Below, one piece after another: positions 49,001 through 58,858 of a DNA stretch of 64,000 nt. The position numbers and the translations under genes were made by a program. The DNA comes from Motacilla alba alba. Lineage: Eukaryota > Chordata > Aves > Passeriformes > Motacillidae. Under the pieces are notes generated by a model. That model worked only from the letters and a program-made list of their open reading frames with translations, was not told where the DNA came from and did no database searches. The stretch spans positions 16,922,149 to 16,986,148 of the forward strand of contig NC_052027.1 of the NCBI RefSeq assembly GCF_015832195.1. The letters run 5' to 3'. Each line of letters starts with the position of its first letter. Positions within the stretch are counted from its first letter, which is position 1.

Positions 49001-50118
49001 AGGTGCTCTCGCTGCTGGGGGTGTGCCTGCCCCGCCACGGGCTGCCCCTGGTCGTCCTCCCCTACATGCGCCATGGGGACCTGCGCCAGTTCATCCGCAC
49101 CCAGGAGCGGGTAGGGGGTACCCCAGGGCGGTGGGTGGTGATGGGTGCCAAGGTCTCCATGCTCACTGCTCCCATCTCACAGAGCCCCACAATGAAGGAG
49201 CTCATCGGCTTCGGGCTGCAGGTGGCCCTGGGCATGGAGTACCTGGCCCAGAAGAAGTTCGTGCATCGGGACCTGGCAGCCAGGAACTGCATGTAAGTGT
49301 GGCTGTGCCCTCCAGACCTCCACCCCGGGGTAACCGCCTGGGTCTGGGGGTGCCCAGGAGTCCCCACCTCCACCTGGTGTCCCACAGGCTGGACGAAACG
49401 CTGACAGTAAAGGTGGCTGACTTTGGGCTGGCACGGGACGTGTTCGGTAAGGGCTACTACAGCATCCAGCAGCACCGCCACGCCAAGCTGCCTGTCAAGT
49501 GGATGGCGCTGGAGAGCCTCCAGACCCAAAAATTCACCACCAAGTCTGATGTGGTAGGCGTGATCCCCCCCTCCCTGTCCCATTCCCCATCTCCATCCCA
49601 CCTGCGCACCCGTGGCAGCTCTCTTCTTGGCAGTGGTCCTTCGGGGTGCTCATGTGGGAGCTGCTGACACGCGGGGCGTCGCCGTACGCCGGGGTGGACC
49701 CCTATGACATGGCCCACTACCTGCTGCAGGGGAGACGCCTGCCACAGCCCTCTCACTGCCCCGACACCCTGTGAGTGCAGCTGGGGCCGGGCAGGGTGGC
49801 AGGGGGTGTCCTGGGGGCTGCCAGCACTGACTGGCGTGTCGGTGCAGGTACAGGGTGATGCTGAGCTGCTGGGCGCCGGCGCCCGAGGAGAGGCCATCCT
49901 TCACCGGGCTGGTGGATGAGCTGGAGCGTGTCCTGGCCACGCTGGATGGTGAGCACTATGTCAACCTGACTGTCACCTACACCAACCTGGACTGGGGTCC
50001 TCCCTTTCCCCCTGCTCCCCCGGGGCAGCTGCCTGATAGCAAGGATGAGGATAAACATAATGAGGAGGAAGAAGAGGAGAAGGAAGAAGAGGAGAATGAT
50101 GACACATCTGTGTGCTGA
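43020..50118 (+). CDS. MST1R: MST1R (RON; chicken SEA), MSP receptor tyrosine kinase
   Basis: Single-pass receptor of the MET family, activated by macrophage-stimulating protein. Twenty coding exons: 43020-44237, 45414-45602, 45683-45808, 45885-46055, 46244-46413, 46494-46671, 46766-46911, 47019-47180, 47323-47416, 47519-47746, 47826-47972, 48049-48208, 48290-48382, 48459-48692, 48776-48856, 48929-49110, 49183-49292, 49388-49553, 49634-49770, 49848-50118. Phases join to 1,420 codons. Residues 1-23 are a signal peptide. The Sema domain runs to about 511, with a furin-type KRRRRR site at 298-303 for alpha/beta cleavage. PSI is 512-568 and the IPT repeats about 569-943. TM is about 965-988. Juxtamembrane DYR (1022-1024) is the CBL-type site. 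The kinase has GKGHFG (1104-1109), Lys1129, HRD (1221-1223), DFG (1241-1243) and the activation-loop tyrosines 1253/1254, so it looks active. Docking tyrosines are Y1368 (YVNL) and Y1375 (YTNL). The acidic poly-Glu C-terminus is unusual. Confidence 0.97.
44238..45413 (+). other. MST1R: MST1R intron 1 (about 1.2 kb) with possible regulatory cluster
   Basis: By far the longest intron of the gene. It holds the motif cluster at 44765-44800. A stretch at about 45290-45345 looks like an exon start (TTTTCCCAG), but no in-frame use fits the family protein. Confidence 0.75.
44765..44800 (+). promoter_or_regulatory. Candidate intronic enhancer core (RUNX, ETS, homeodomain motifs)
   Basis: Within 24 bp lie AACCGCA (44774-44780; TGCGGTT on the other strand, RUNX type), GCGGAAGTG (44782-44790; strong ETS/PU.1 type) and CAATTAG (44791-44797; homeodomain type). 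It sits in intron 1 of a receptor known in macrophages and epithelia. The role is inferred from motifs only. Confidence 0.35.
46708..46723 (+). repeat. G16 run in MST1R intron 6
   Basis: Sixteen consecutive G in a 94-nt intron (46672-46765). It can form stacked G structures and is also prone to sequencing-length error. Confidence 0.9.
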
Positions 50119-50525
50119 TGGGATTCCCTGCACCTTGGGATCTCCCAGACCCCCATACACCATAGGCACACTCCCCTGAGGAGGGATGCAGTGTGCAGAC
50201 AGATGCTATGGGGCACCCTCCCTATGGGATGGACGCTGGGAGGCGGGTGCTTGCCATGGAGCGCTCTCCCACGGCTCACACCCAGACCCTGCTGGCTGCT
50301 CCCCAGGATTGGTCCCACGCCACAGGATGCTGGGGGCTCGGTCCTGCGCTGGCTGGGTGGTGCGAGGCTCAGCCCCACAGTGATGAGTCTGTGCTCTGGG
50401 GTCTGGGGCTCAGTCCCGTAGTGGATGGGTGCTGTGGGGCCCCATACCCAGTGGGTGCTGTTGGGAGGCCTGGCCTTCCTAGGGCTCTCGTGGAGTTTCC
50501 AGCCTCTTGGCTGCTCAAATCACTC

Positions 50526-50531
50526 ATTAAA
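50526..50531 (+). terminator. MST1R: Poly(A) signal of MST1R (ATTAAA)
   Basis: ATTAAA lies about 400 nt after the stop codon, followed by a T-rich stretch and GGGGCTGTGTCTTTG as the downstream element. This gives a 3' UTR of about 430 nt. Confidence 0.75.
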
Positions 50532-51792
50532 ACCTAATTATATTTTTTTCCTGGCTGGGGCTGTGTCTTTGAGGGGGCTGTGCCCCACGTTGACAGCACC
50601 CTTGTGCCCCTGCATGGGTGAGGTGTCTCCCCACCCACTCCTGGGGCACCCACCTCATGGGAGATACTGAGGAGGGGACACCCACTGCTGCTGTGCCAGT
50701 GAAAGGAGCGCACCTGCACAACGGTGCTGCAGTGGCCACCCTAGAACCATCCCCCACTGCCTGCCACGCCAGGGCCCCACTCTGCACCTCGTGTCCCACC
50801 ATGGCCCTCTGACCTTGGGATGTTTAGGGGGCTTTTGCTAAAAGTCCTTCTCCCAGCCACATCCAGCCCATGGCCAGGGTGGCTGTGGGGCATGAGGCAT
50901 GTAAGGAGTGCCATGGTCCTGGGCATGGGGTGGCGATACCCCTGCAGTCCTGGCATTTGGGCCAGGTTGCCCCCAGGATTCGTGGCATGATGGATGTGCC
51001 ATGGAATTGCAGTGCCCATGGGATCATGGTGCTCCTGGGATGACAGGTGGCCAGGCATCAGATCAGGATGCTCTTGGGGTTGTGGGGGCTCAGCCGTGGG
51101 GTCGTGGAGCCCAGGACATGGGATTAGTGTCCCTTCCACTAAAGTACCCCTGGAACCATAGGATCTGTGATGACAGTGAGGACATGATGGCATCCAGCCC
51201 ATCCACTGCTCCTCTCCCTGCCTGCCTGCACAGGGTCCAGTGGGGCACACGACCCCGGGCTTGGGGCTGCTCTCTGGTGACCAAGAATCATTACCAGCTT
51301 CCCTCAATGACACCTTTATTGCTTCACCACTGCCTGCGCAGGGGACAGTGGAGCTCGCGGCAGGGAATATTCAGGGCAAGCTCAGGATGGGCAAGGGATG
51401 CTGAAACACACAGGTCTGTGGCTGTGGGCAGCGCTGCTCCTGCTCCATGTCCAGCCACACGGGCCCTGCCGCCAACACTGGCTTTAAATAAAACCTCCTC
51501 GGCTGCTCATTAAGCAGTGCTGGAGCCCGGGGCCGCGTCAGCTCCCATCAGCCAAGCTGTCCATCTCCACGGCGCCTCGCACCTGCACGACTCCACCGCC
51601 ACGTGCCCCAGGGTGTTTTTAGGGCAGCTGGGTCCCAGCATCCCACGGTCAGGGCGGCTGCCAGCACCGTGCCTCAGTTTCCCCACAGTGCGACTGCTCT
51701 GCTCCCCTGGCCTGGGTTTTGGGTGACCGTGACCTCCAGTGCAGGTGCTGACCTCGCACACGGAAGGCCAAGCGGCACCATTTCACTGCTGA

Positions 51793-51806
51793 GTTGCTGT
51801 GGCAAC
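51793..51806 (+). promoter_or_regulatory. RFX-type X-box 1
   Basis: GTTGCTGTGGCAAC is a complete imperfect palindrome of two RFX half-sites, close to the canonical GTTGCCATGGCAAC. Confidence 0.5.
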
Positions 51807-51965
51807 AGGAAGAGCCTGGCACTGCGTGATTATTAGGGCTGGACCAGAAATGGGAGGTGCTGGGCACTGGTACTGGGGATGCTGCATGCCTGGGGGGCAG
51901 CCAGGGTGGCTGACTGGGGCACCAGCAGCTCATGGGATGCAGGGATGCAGGGATGGACGCAGGGA

Positions 51966-52060
51966 CGGATGGATGGGTGGATGGATGGATGGGTGGATAG
52001 ATGGATGGATGGATGGATGGATGGATGGATGGATGGATGGACAGATGGACGGATGGATGG
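51966..52060. repeat. (GGAT)n microsatellite
   Basis: About 95 bp of ATGG/GGAT tetranucleotide repeat with a few variant units (GGGT, GATA, GACG, GACA). The purer core is at about 52000-52040. Confidence 0.92.
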
Positions 52061-53440
52061 GCTGGCACCCTGGTGATTGCCCTCCTCAGCACAAAGCAGA
52101 GTGGGTGCCCAGGGCTGTGTTTGGGGGGCAGATGCGTGCCAGGCCTGCTGTCCGGTGACACGGGGACAGCTGTGGGAGCAGCCAGTGGGAGCAGGGTACC
52201 CGGAGGGAGCAGGGCTGTCCGTGCTGGCAGTGGGGTGGCACAGTGAACTGCTTGTTAGCTGACAAGTCTGGTGTGGTTACGGTGATGTGCGTGTGGGCGG
52301 CCCCTGCTTTAGGCTGCCCCCCTCCCCCCACGAATGTGCTTGCAGAGATGACAGATTTCATGCTAATCCACATTTATCCTGCCCTAATTACGCTGCGGGA
52401 GGTGAGGAGCGAGCGCCCAGACTTCCATGCCAAGGGCTGGCATGTGCCCACCCGTGTCCGACGCTGCCTGATGCTGCTGGCTGGGACTGGCACTGGCACT
52501 GTGCCCACTGCCACGGCGCCAGGGACAGGCGGGTGACCCCTCGGGGTGGCACCTTGCGTGGCACCTGGCACCCCTGCCGCAGCCGGGGGGTGCCTTAGAG
52601 GTGCAACCTGGGCACCCACAGGTGGGCACTGGGTGGTGGCACCCCGAGGTGCTGTGTGGCTGGGGATGGTTGGTGCAGCACCGGGCTGAGCCGTGGGCAG
52701 GTGAGGCCGGGCCGGGCCGTGCCACGCTGTGCCAAGTCGTGCCAAGCCACCTGGCGCCGTGCCCATCCGCCACGGCTGCGGCAGAGCGGCCGGCGTCCCA
52801 TCCCGGCAACGCGCCGTGCACACGCAGCACTTTAAATGTTTTATTTGGGGAAAGTGCTGTCGTTAGCAGGGATTAATTATTAAAATCGGAGCCATCTATA
52901 AAACATGAGTGGCCGCACGCGGGGCTGCGGGTGCGCAGGCAGAGCCGGGCACGGTCCCGCCACCGGCGCCGCCCGGGGATGCGCTGCGAGGGACGCCGCA
53001 ATGGCACTCGGCCGCGGGAGCGGGCTGCTGGCGGCAAAGGGCGAGCCGGCAGCGAGTGCCACGGGCTGGGGGCCGGACCGGGGACGGGCAAAACTGTGCT
53101 AAAGCAGTGTTTGGGTGAGGCGGTGGTCTCCGATGCCAGCCGTCCCGGTGAGAGGTGGCAGGAGGCAGCAGCAGGCAGCGCCGAGCTGTTTTTAGCGGCT
53201 GCCGGTGCTGGGGAGCGGGCGTGAGGAGCAGCCGCGGCACCGGCTTGCCATTTTTAGAAAGCGGCAAGTTTCGCTAATGATGCCTGTGAGCGGCGGGGGG
53301 GCTGCCCCGGCACCCCCAGCCCCTGCTGCCCGCACCCCGGCCCCGCGGCCGGCCCTGTCCCTCTGCCCTCCCCGCCTGGCTCTGGAACCTGGAACTGGGG
53401 GCACCCGCACAGCCCGGGGCACCCCTGCACCCACCTGAGG

Positions 53441-53700
53441 CTCTGATGGCCCTCGGGGAGCTCTGCTGGCCCCGGAGAGGTTTGGCAGTACTTGGGGAGC
53501 TTCGGGGGCCCCTGGGAAGCTTTGGTAGCCCCTGAGGACCTCTCCTTGTCTCTGAGGAGCTTTGGTGGCCCTTGGGGAGCTTTGGTGGTCCCTGGGAATC
53601 TCTGCGGTTCTCCGGGGATATCTGCTGACCCCCGGAGGAGCTTTGCTGGCACCTGGGGAGCTCTGCTGTCCTCCAGGAAGCTTTACTTTATCCCAAAGCC
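53441..53700. repeat. 20-bp minisatellite, about 13 units
   Basis: Thirteen contiguous units of 18-21 bp with approximate consensus CTTTGGTGGCCCCTGGGGAG. Units start at 53441, 53461, 53480, 53500, 53520, 53540, 53560, 53580, 53600, 53620, 53641, 53661 and 53681, and differ at several positions each. Degeneration rises toward both ends. Confidence 0.88.
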
Positions 53701-54554
53701 TTCCAGGCTATAAGGCACATATTTTTCTTCTTTCTCTGTCCCTGAGACAGCAGCAGCCCTCAGCTGGTGAGGCTCACCCCATCCCAGCACCCACCCAGGA
53801 CCAGTGCCAGCCATGTCCCAGTCCTGGTCCTGGTCCTGGTCCCCTCCCTTGGGGACAGTTCTCTCCCTGAGCTCTAGCCCGGAGCAGCCTCCCTGCACCC
53901 GGGTCCCTATGGCTGCAGGTACTGCCAGAGACCCAGGGGACCCCCAAAGCTCTTTCAGTGGGAAGGAGAGTGATGCCATGTCCTCACTGTCATGCAGGAG
54001 TACACTGTGGAAAACAAGCTCCCTTTCCCCATCAGGGCTCCAGGGACAAGAGCCAGCCCTGGGCGTGACAGGGACCAAGCCAGTGGAGAGGTACCGGGCT
54101 TTTTGTACTGTCATGGACACGGGGACAGCCCATGTCAGGAGCAGGCTGGCCAGGGACAAGCAGCCATGGTCAGGGGTGTCCAGCCAGGTGTGGGGCAGCC
54201 CTGTCCTCATATACAGTGTGGTCACAGACTGGGAGACCAGTCACATGGGCTGGCAGAGCTGTGGCACTGTGGGGGACACCGCGCCTGGCGGCCGAGCTGA
54301 GCGGCTCTCTGGCTGTGTCCCTTGATGCCTTCCCGGGCACATAGGTGCCGTGGGACACCTATGGGGAGGGCAGCCCCGGCACCGTGCACCCGCACTGCCA
54401 CTCATCCCAGTAAAAGGCCAGGGGTGGCGATCAGCAGCTGCACCGCCTCTTTTTCTCTCCCCCTTGCTCCCCACCGGCCCCCCGAAAGGAGGGATGGGGT
54501 TTATTTGGCCCCGTTGCCGGGCCGACGTGCGCAATTATCGCTGATTGCCTGGCG

Positions 54555-54574
54555 GTTGCCATGGCGATGGCAAG
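54555..54574 (+). promoter_or_regulatory. RFX-type X-box 2
   Basis: GTTGCCATGGCGAT, followed by GGCAAG, gives one perfect half-site and two alternative right half-sites. It sits next to an AT-richer segment with CAATTATCGCTGATTG. Confidence 0.42.
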
Positions 54575-54628
54575 CACGCAGGGATGCGGTGCCGCGTGGT
54601 GCTTGAGTCACGGACACGCTGAACACCC

Positions 54629-54678
54629 CCCACTGCACCCCACCGCACCCCACCGCACCCCACCGCACCCCACCGCAG
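54629..54678. repeat. 10-bp tandem repeat (CACCCCACCG)n
   Basis: About five head-to-tail copies of a CACCCCACCG unit, the first with T for C. Confidence 0.9.
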
Positions 54679-56139
54679 GCATGCCGAACATGCATCCCAC
54701 TGCACCCCAGAACAAACATGCTGAGCACCCCCTGCTGCACCCCCCTGCACCGTCTGGGCTGGCCCTCCATCCCCTGCACCCTCCTGGGGCAGGGGGATAC
54801 AGCCAGATGTCCCCCAGCTGAAGCAGGGGGGTATGTCCAGGTGTCCCCCAGCCCATGTCCCTCATCTGAGGCAGAGGTGTACAGCCAGGGGCCCCCCAGC
54901 CCTGGCAGCCCCACCTTGGGCTTCCCAGGCTCACTCTCTCCAGAGGTGCCGTAGGAAAAATCACCCCAAACCAGCCATGCCATCCCACACTCAGCTCTGG
55001 GGTGTGGCGGGAAGGGGGTGGGTGCATGGGGCAGTGGGACGTGGCACTGTAAGGACAAATGTCATTGGGGTCAGCAAAGCTCATCAGCCCAAAATGGGGC
55101 ACAGGGTGGACCAAGATCTGAACAGAGTCAGGACCAGGAGGGGAGCAGAGCACAGTGACGGGACGCTGTGGCAGGAGACTGGTGCCAGGAGGTAACGGGC
55201 ACGAGCCGGGGTCATCCGTCGTGCTGCAAGCCAGCACCGGGCAGCCCCGAGGCACGCGGGTGCCTGCCGGGTAAGGATGACTTACGCTCGGGTCCCCGCG
55301 AGGTGCAGAGATTAACAACCGTGGCGCTGCCGCCAGCCGGAATGATTAAACTCTTGATTAGAAGCTCAAACTACAGCGCCCTGCAAATTCCCCCTGCTCT
55401 CACACACCCTTAATCACGCAGCACGGGTGGCGACAGGCCTGGGGCTGGCAGGGCTCGGTGCCACGCAGGGGACGGGTGCAGGGAGCAGCCCTTGGAGTGC
55501 TGGCTGGTCTCCAGGGAGCAGAGGGGAGAGGCTGCTTTGGGACCCTGGTGTCCCCCACCCACGGGTGGGAGAGGGCTGTGGGTCCCGTGAGTGGATGGCC
55601 ACATGCCGCGGTGGCTGAGGACCTCGGGAGGTTTGGGGAGCTGGGGTTTGGTGGGCGCAGGGGCGGGAGGGGAGGGAAGTGGGGGAACGGTTCGGAAGCA
55701 TCACCGTATGGGCAGCAAATGCCACCGTGTGGCACGCAGCCCTTGGGAAGGCTCTGCACACGTGGCTGCACTGCCCGAGGAGCAGGGGGCGAGGGGGCTG
55801 TGGAAGGGACTGGCACCCCACTGTGCCCTGGGGACTGTGCTGCCCACCCCGGGCTGGTCCCACCCCTGGGCTGTGGGCAGAGGTAAGAGAATCAGGGTGG
55901 CCGACTTCTTGTCCCTTTCTTGTTCCTTGTCCCAGGCTGTGGGACAAGGACAAACCCTGTCATAGGGAAGTGAGTAGAGCCTTCCGCCTTGCCGCTGGAG
56001 AAGTTGCCTGGCTCCCACTGGGTGATGGCACGGAGACAGGAACACGTATCTACCCATGTCCTCATGGTGCCTTTTAGTGCCCTCAGGGGGTAGATACCTG
56101 TGATGCTGAGCCCACGCTCAGCTTTGCTAAAATCCTGCT

Positions 56140-56185
56140 CCCATCCCATCCCATCCCATCCCATCCCAACCCATCCCATCCCATG
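56140..56185. repeat. (CCCAT)n microsatellite
   Basis: Nine pentanucleotide units with one CCCAA variant, about 200 bp before the CAMKV CpG island. Confidence 0.92.
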
Positions 56186-56329
56186 CCGGCCAGGGGCCAT
56201 GGCACCGCCCAGGGGATCCCGGCTCGCCCCAGAGGGTACACTGTGGGGTCCCATGGGGCCCCGGGCTGTGGCGGTGTCCCAGCTCGGTGACAATCCCCCG
56301 GCTCGCCCCCCGCGGTCCGGTGGGTCCCA

Positions 56330-56643
56330 GGGCCACGCGTGACCCGTCCCCACGGGCGGGGCGCGAAGTTTGGCGGTGACGTCACGGGCTGGGCGGGGCG
56401 CGAAAGGGGGCGTGGCCCCACGGTCCCGCCCCCCCAACTTGCCGCGCCGGGCGCGCGGGGCCGCGCCGCGACGGACCGACGGCTGGGCTGGGATCGGCTG
56501 GGATCGCTGGCACCGGCGGGGATCGCCTCGGCTCGGCCCGGCTCGGCCCCGGCCCGGCGCGGGAGGGCGGGCGGGAGGGGCGCGCTCCCCCCGAGCGGCG
56601 GCCCCGGGCCGCGGCCCCCCGTTGCGGTCGGAGAGGCGTGCAG
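56330..56643 (+). promoter_or_regulatory. CAMKV: CAMKV CpG-island promoter and probable noncoding exon 1
   Basis: Dense CpG block with GC boxes (GGGCGGGG), GCGCGAAA E2F-like sites and a full palindromic CRE, TGACGTCA, at 56377-56384. The donor GTGCAG|GTGAGC after 56643 fits a leader exon that splices to the acceptor at 59716, just upstream of the start codon. The CpG island continues to about 57.35 kb. Confidence 0.6.
56377..56384. promoter_or_regulatory. Full CRE (TGACGTCA)
   Basis: Perfect palindromic cAMP/Ca2+-response element in the CAMKV CpG island, within about 260 bp of the presumed first-exon donor. CREB/ATF binding is inferred. Confidence 0.6.
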
Positions 56644-58698
56644 GTGAGCGCCGCGCCGCGCCGGACCGGGGGCGAGGGGGGCCGGGCCCGGCGGGGGGGG
56701 CGTTGCTGGCATCTGTCACTGTCTGGTCCGGGGCTGCCCCCAACTCTCCTCCCGACCCCGGTGGCTCGGGACGTCCCGACGGGGCCGCGCGTATCCCTGT
56801 CCGGTGCGTGCGCGCCCCGACGGCTGCCCGCCGCCGCGCCGCCCCCGCCGGCACCCGCGTCCCGCAGACCCCAGCCCCGACGGGCGCCGTGGGCACGGCG
56901 AGCTGCCGGAGCCCGGCTCCCCCCGCGCCTCCCCGCTCGCCCCCCCGGGCCGCTGCTGCCCTGGTGCCGCCCCCGTCTTCGCGAGGAGCCCGGAGGACCG
57001 ATCCGGCACCGCGGGAGCGGATGCTGTCGGGGAGCCTCTCCCCGTGGCCCCGCCGCCGAGCATCCCCTCCCGGACCCCGCACCTCTCTCTCCCGCAGTCC
57101 GCTCCCTTCCCGCTGCCGCAGCGCTCCGAGCCGGCCAAACGCAGACCTCCCTGCGGTGCGCGGCCCGGGCTGTCCCTCCGCACACCCCGGCCCGGGGGCG
57201 GTGGGACTCCCCCAGCCCTGTCTCAGCCCCAGCCCGGCGGCTCCGCGGGCAGCGCTGGGCCGGCCGGCCCCTCCGCCTCCCCTCCGCCTCCCGCTGCCCG
57301 CCCGCTGCCTGCACTAGCAATATTTCGGTCCGTCTTAGCCCGGCTGCGTTTTCTGCCTTTCCCCGGTACATCCTTCCCCCGGGACGTGGGGGCGGGATGG
57401 CAGGGGGAACCCCCCACGGACATGTCCAGGGCAGCTGCAGGTGGAAGCGGGGCTGCGGATGAAATACCAGCCGGTGGCACCTCACGCCGCGGGGCAGAGC
57501 TGGGGGTCGGGGGTTGGGGGGCCCCGCTGGCGAGGGCTGCACGGCTGCGTCATCCCTCCGTGCCATCCCCACCCGGCCACCCACTTCCCCGCTATTGTCT
57601 TACACCCGCTGTTGCTTCTGCTCCCAAATTAGACTCTCGGAGGGGGGTGCTGGCTGCGTGCGGGTGCCAGCGCAGCACGGAGCCTTCCCCCCGGCACCCC
57701 GGGGAGGGAGCACTCATCCCTTTGCCCGCCTCTTGCCTGGGTGGGGGTGCTCTCACCTGTGGGGTGCAGGTGCTGACCCCGATGCTGGGCTGGGTACTAG
57801 CCTCCCTTGCAGGGTATCCCAGGTGCGCCGTGCCCCTCGGAGCCAGCCTGGGGCAGAGGAGGGTGGCAATGCTCAGCCCTGCCAGGATGGGTGGCCACTA
57901 AACCAACGGGAACTAATTTTACGAGCGTGGATTAGCTGAGTGCTCCCACAGACAGCAATGAAATCCCGATATATCATCCCACCCCGGTCCCCTTCCCAGC
58001 TAATCCTGGCACCGTGCTGCCAGTGCTGGCAGCCTGCCCGTCCGCCGGCCAGCCCTGCCCCTGATGATCTGTGGCACTGAGCCCACCGCCCCTCCAGCAG
58101 CTGCCAGGACAGCCCTCATTCCCCTCGGCCAGGTACAGTGGCACGGCAGAGCTGGTGTCGTGTGGCGTGGGGACACTGAGGTGCCAGGAAGGGCATGATT
58201 GCCGGGAGAGCTGCTGGCATGAATCAGGTGTAGGCTGGAAAACCTCATCCAATCTGGGGCACAAGCAGTGGTGCCCCATGGGTGCTCTTCTTCTCTTTTG
58301 GGACTTGGTGCATGCTGAGCAGGACTGGGGCAGGTGCTCTTACTCGGTGCGGGCTTTCCTGGCAGGACGGTGCCTGGGTGCCTTGCAAGCTGGGAGCATC
58401 CATCCTGCGGGCATCGCTCCAGCAGGCACGGAGGCAGGTCAGCCCCAAAGGATGGAGGCAGGAAGTAGCATCCCCCCATTCCCTGGCTCACCGCACTCAC
58501 GTCCCCCCCAGGTTTGGGTCAATCACCCCAGGGGGCACTGTAAGTGCATGCCCTGGGTGCTGCAGGCAGCACGCCTTCCTCCCGGGGCCTGCACAGCAGG
58601 GCTGGGGCTGTGCACCTGCAGGTGGGTCGGGTGCTGCCGGGTGCTGCCCGTCCCTGCCCCCTCCAAAGGATGTGCCGCTTTCTGCATCTTCAGCTCCC

Positions 58699-58712
58699 AT
58701 TGCCATAGCAAC
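58699..58712 (+). promoter_or_regulatory. RFX-type X-box 3
   Basis: ATTGCCATAGCAAC differs from the strong X-box GTTGCCATAGCAAC at the first base only. It lies about 1 kb upstream of the CAMKV start codon. Confidence 0.5.
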
Positions 58713-58828
58713 AGGCTCGGCGCTTGGGTACCCGCGATGCCGGCTCCCGCATCCCGCATCCCGCAGCCATCCTGCCCGCAGCCCTCGCCACCGGGCCCGG
58801 GCACTGCCGGTACGGCACAGCCAGGCCG

Positions 58829-58858
58829 CACAGCACGGCACAGCACGGCACAGCACGG
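58829..58858. repeat. 10-bp tandem repeat (CACAGCACGG)n, three copies
   Basis: Three perfect head-to-tail copies in CAMKV intron 1. Confidence 0.88.

Larger units (their letters stand above)
50560..56330. other. MST1R-CAMKV intergenic DNA
   Basis: GC-rich, no gene recognised. It contains the ATGG microsatellite, the 20-bp minisatellite, a 10-bp repeat, CCCAT repeats, two RFX-type X-boxes and several AT-rich islands (listed separately or under findings). A CpG-rich patch at about 52905-53430 has no associated reading frame I trust. Open frames in all registers are typical of such GC content. Confidence 0.6.

Noticed and set aside
52825..52875. Resemblance of AAAGTGCTGTCGTTAGCAGG to miR-93/miR-17-family mature sequence next to an inverted repeat
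   Set aside because: Only 9 bp pair perfectly; outside them the arms do not pair, so no microRNA-length stem forms. The known miR-93 gene sits elsewhere (MCM7 intron).
55360..55385. Possible REST/NRSF (RE1) site upstream of CAMKV
   Set aside because: The right half ACAGCGCC fits, but the left half matches poorly (about 14 of 21 positions overall), so it is not called as a site.
56370..57901. Several open frames of 270-400 codons on both strands in the CAMKV CpG island
   Set aside because: Arg/Pro/Gly/Ala-rich translations in all frames are what stop-poor CpG islands give. No family resemblance and no consistent splice signals.
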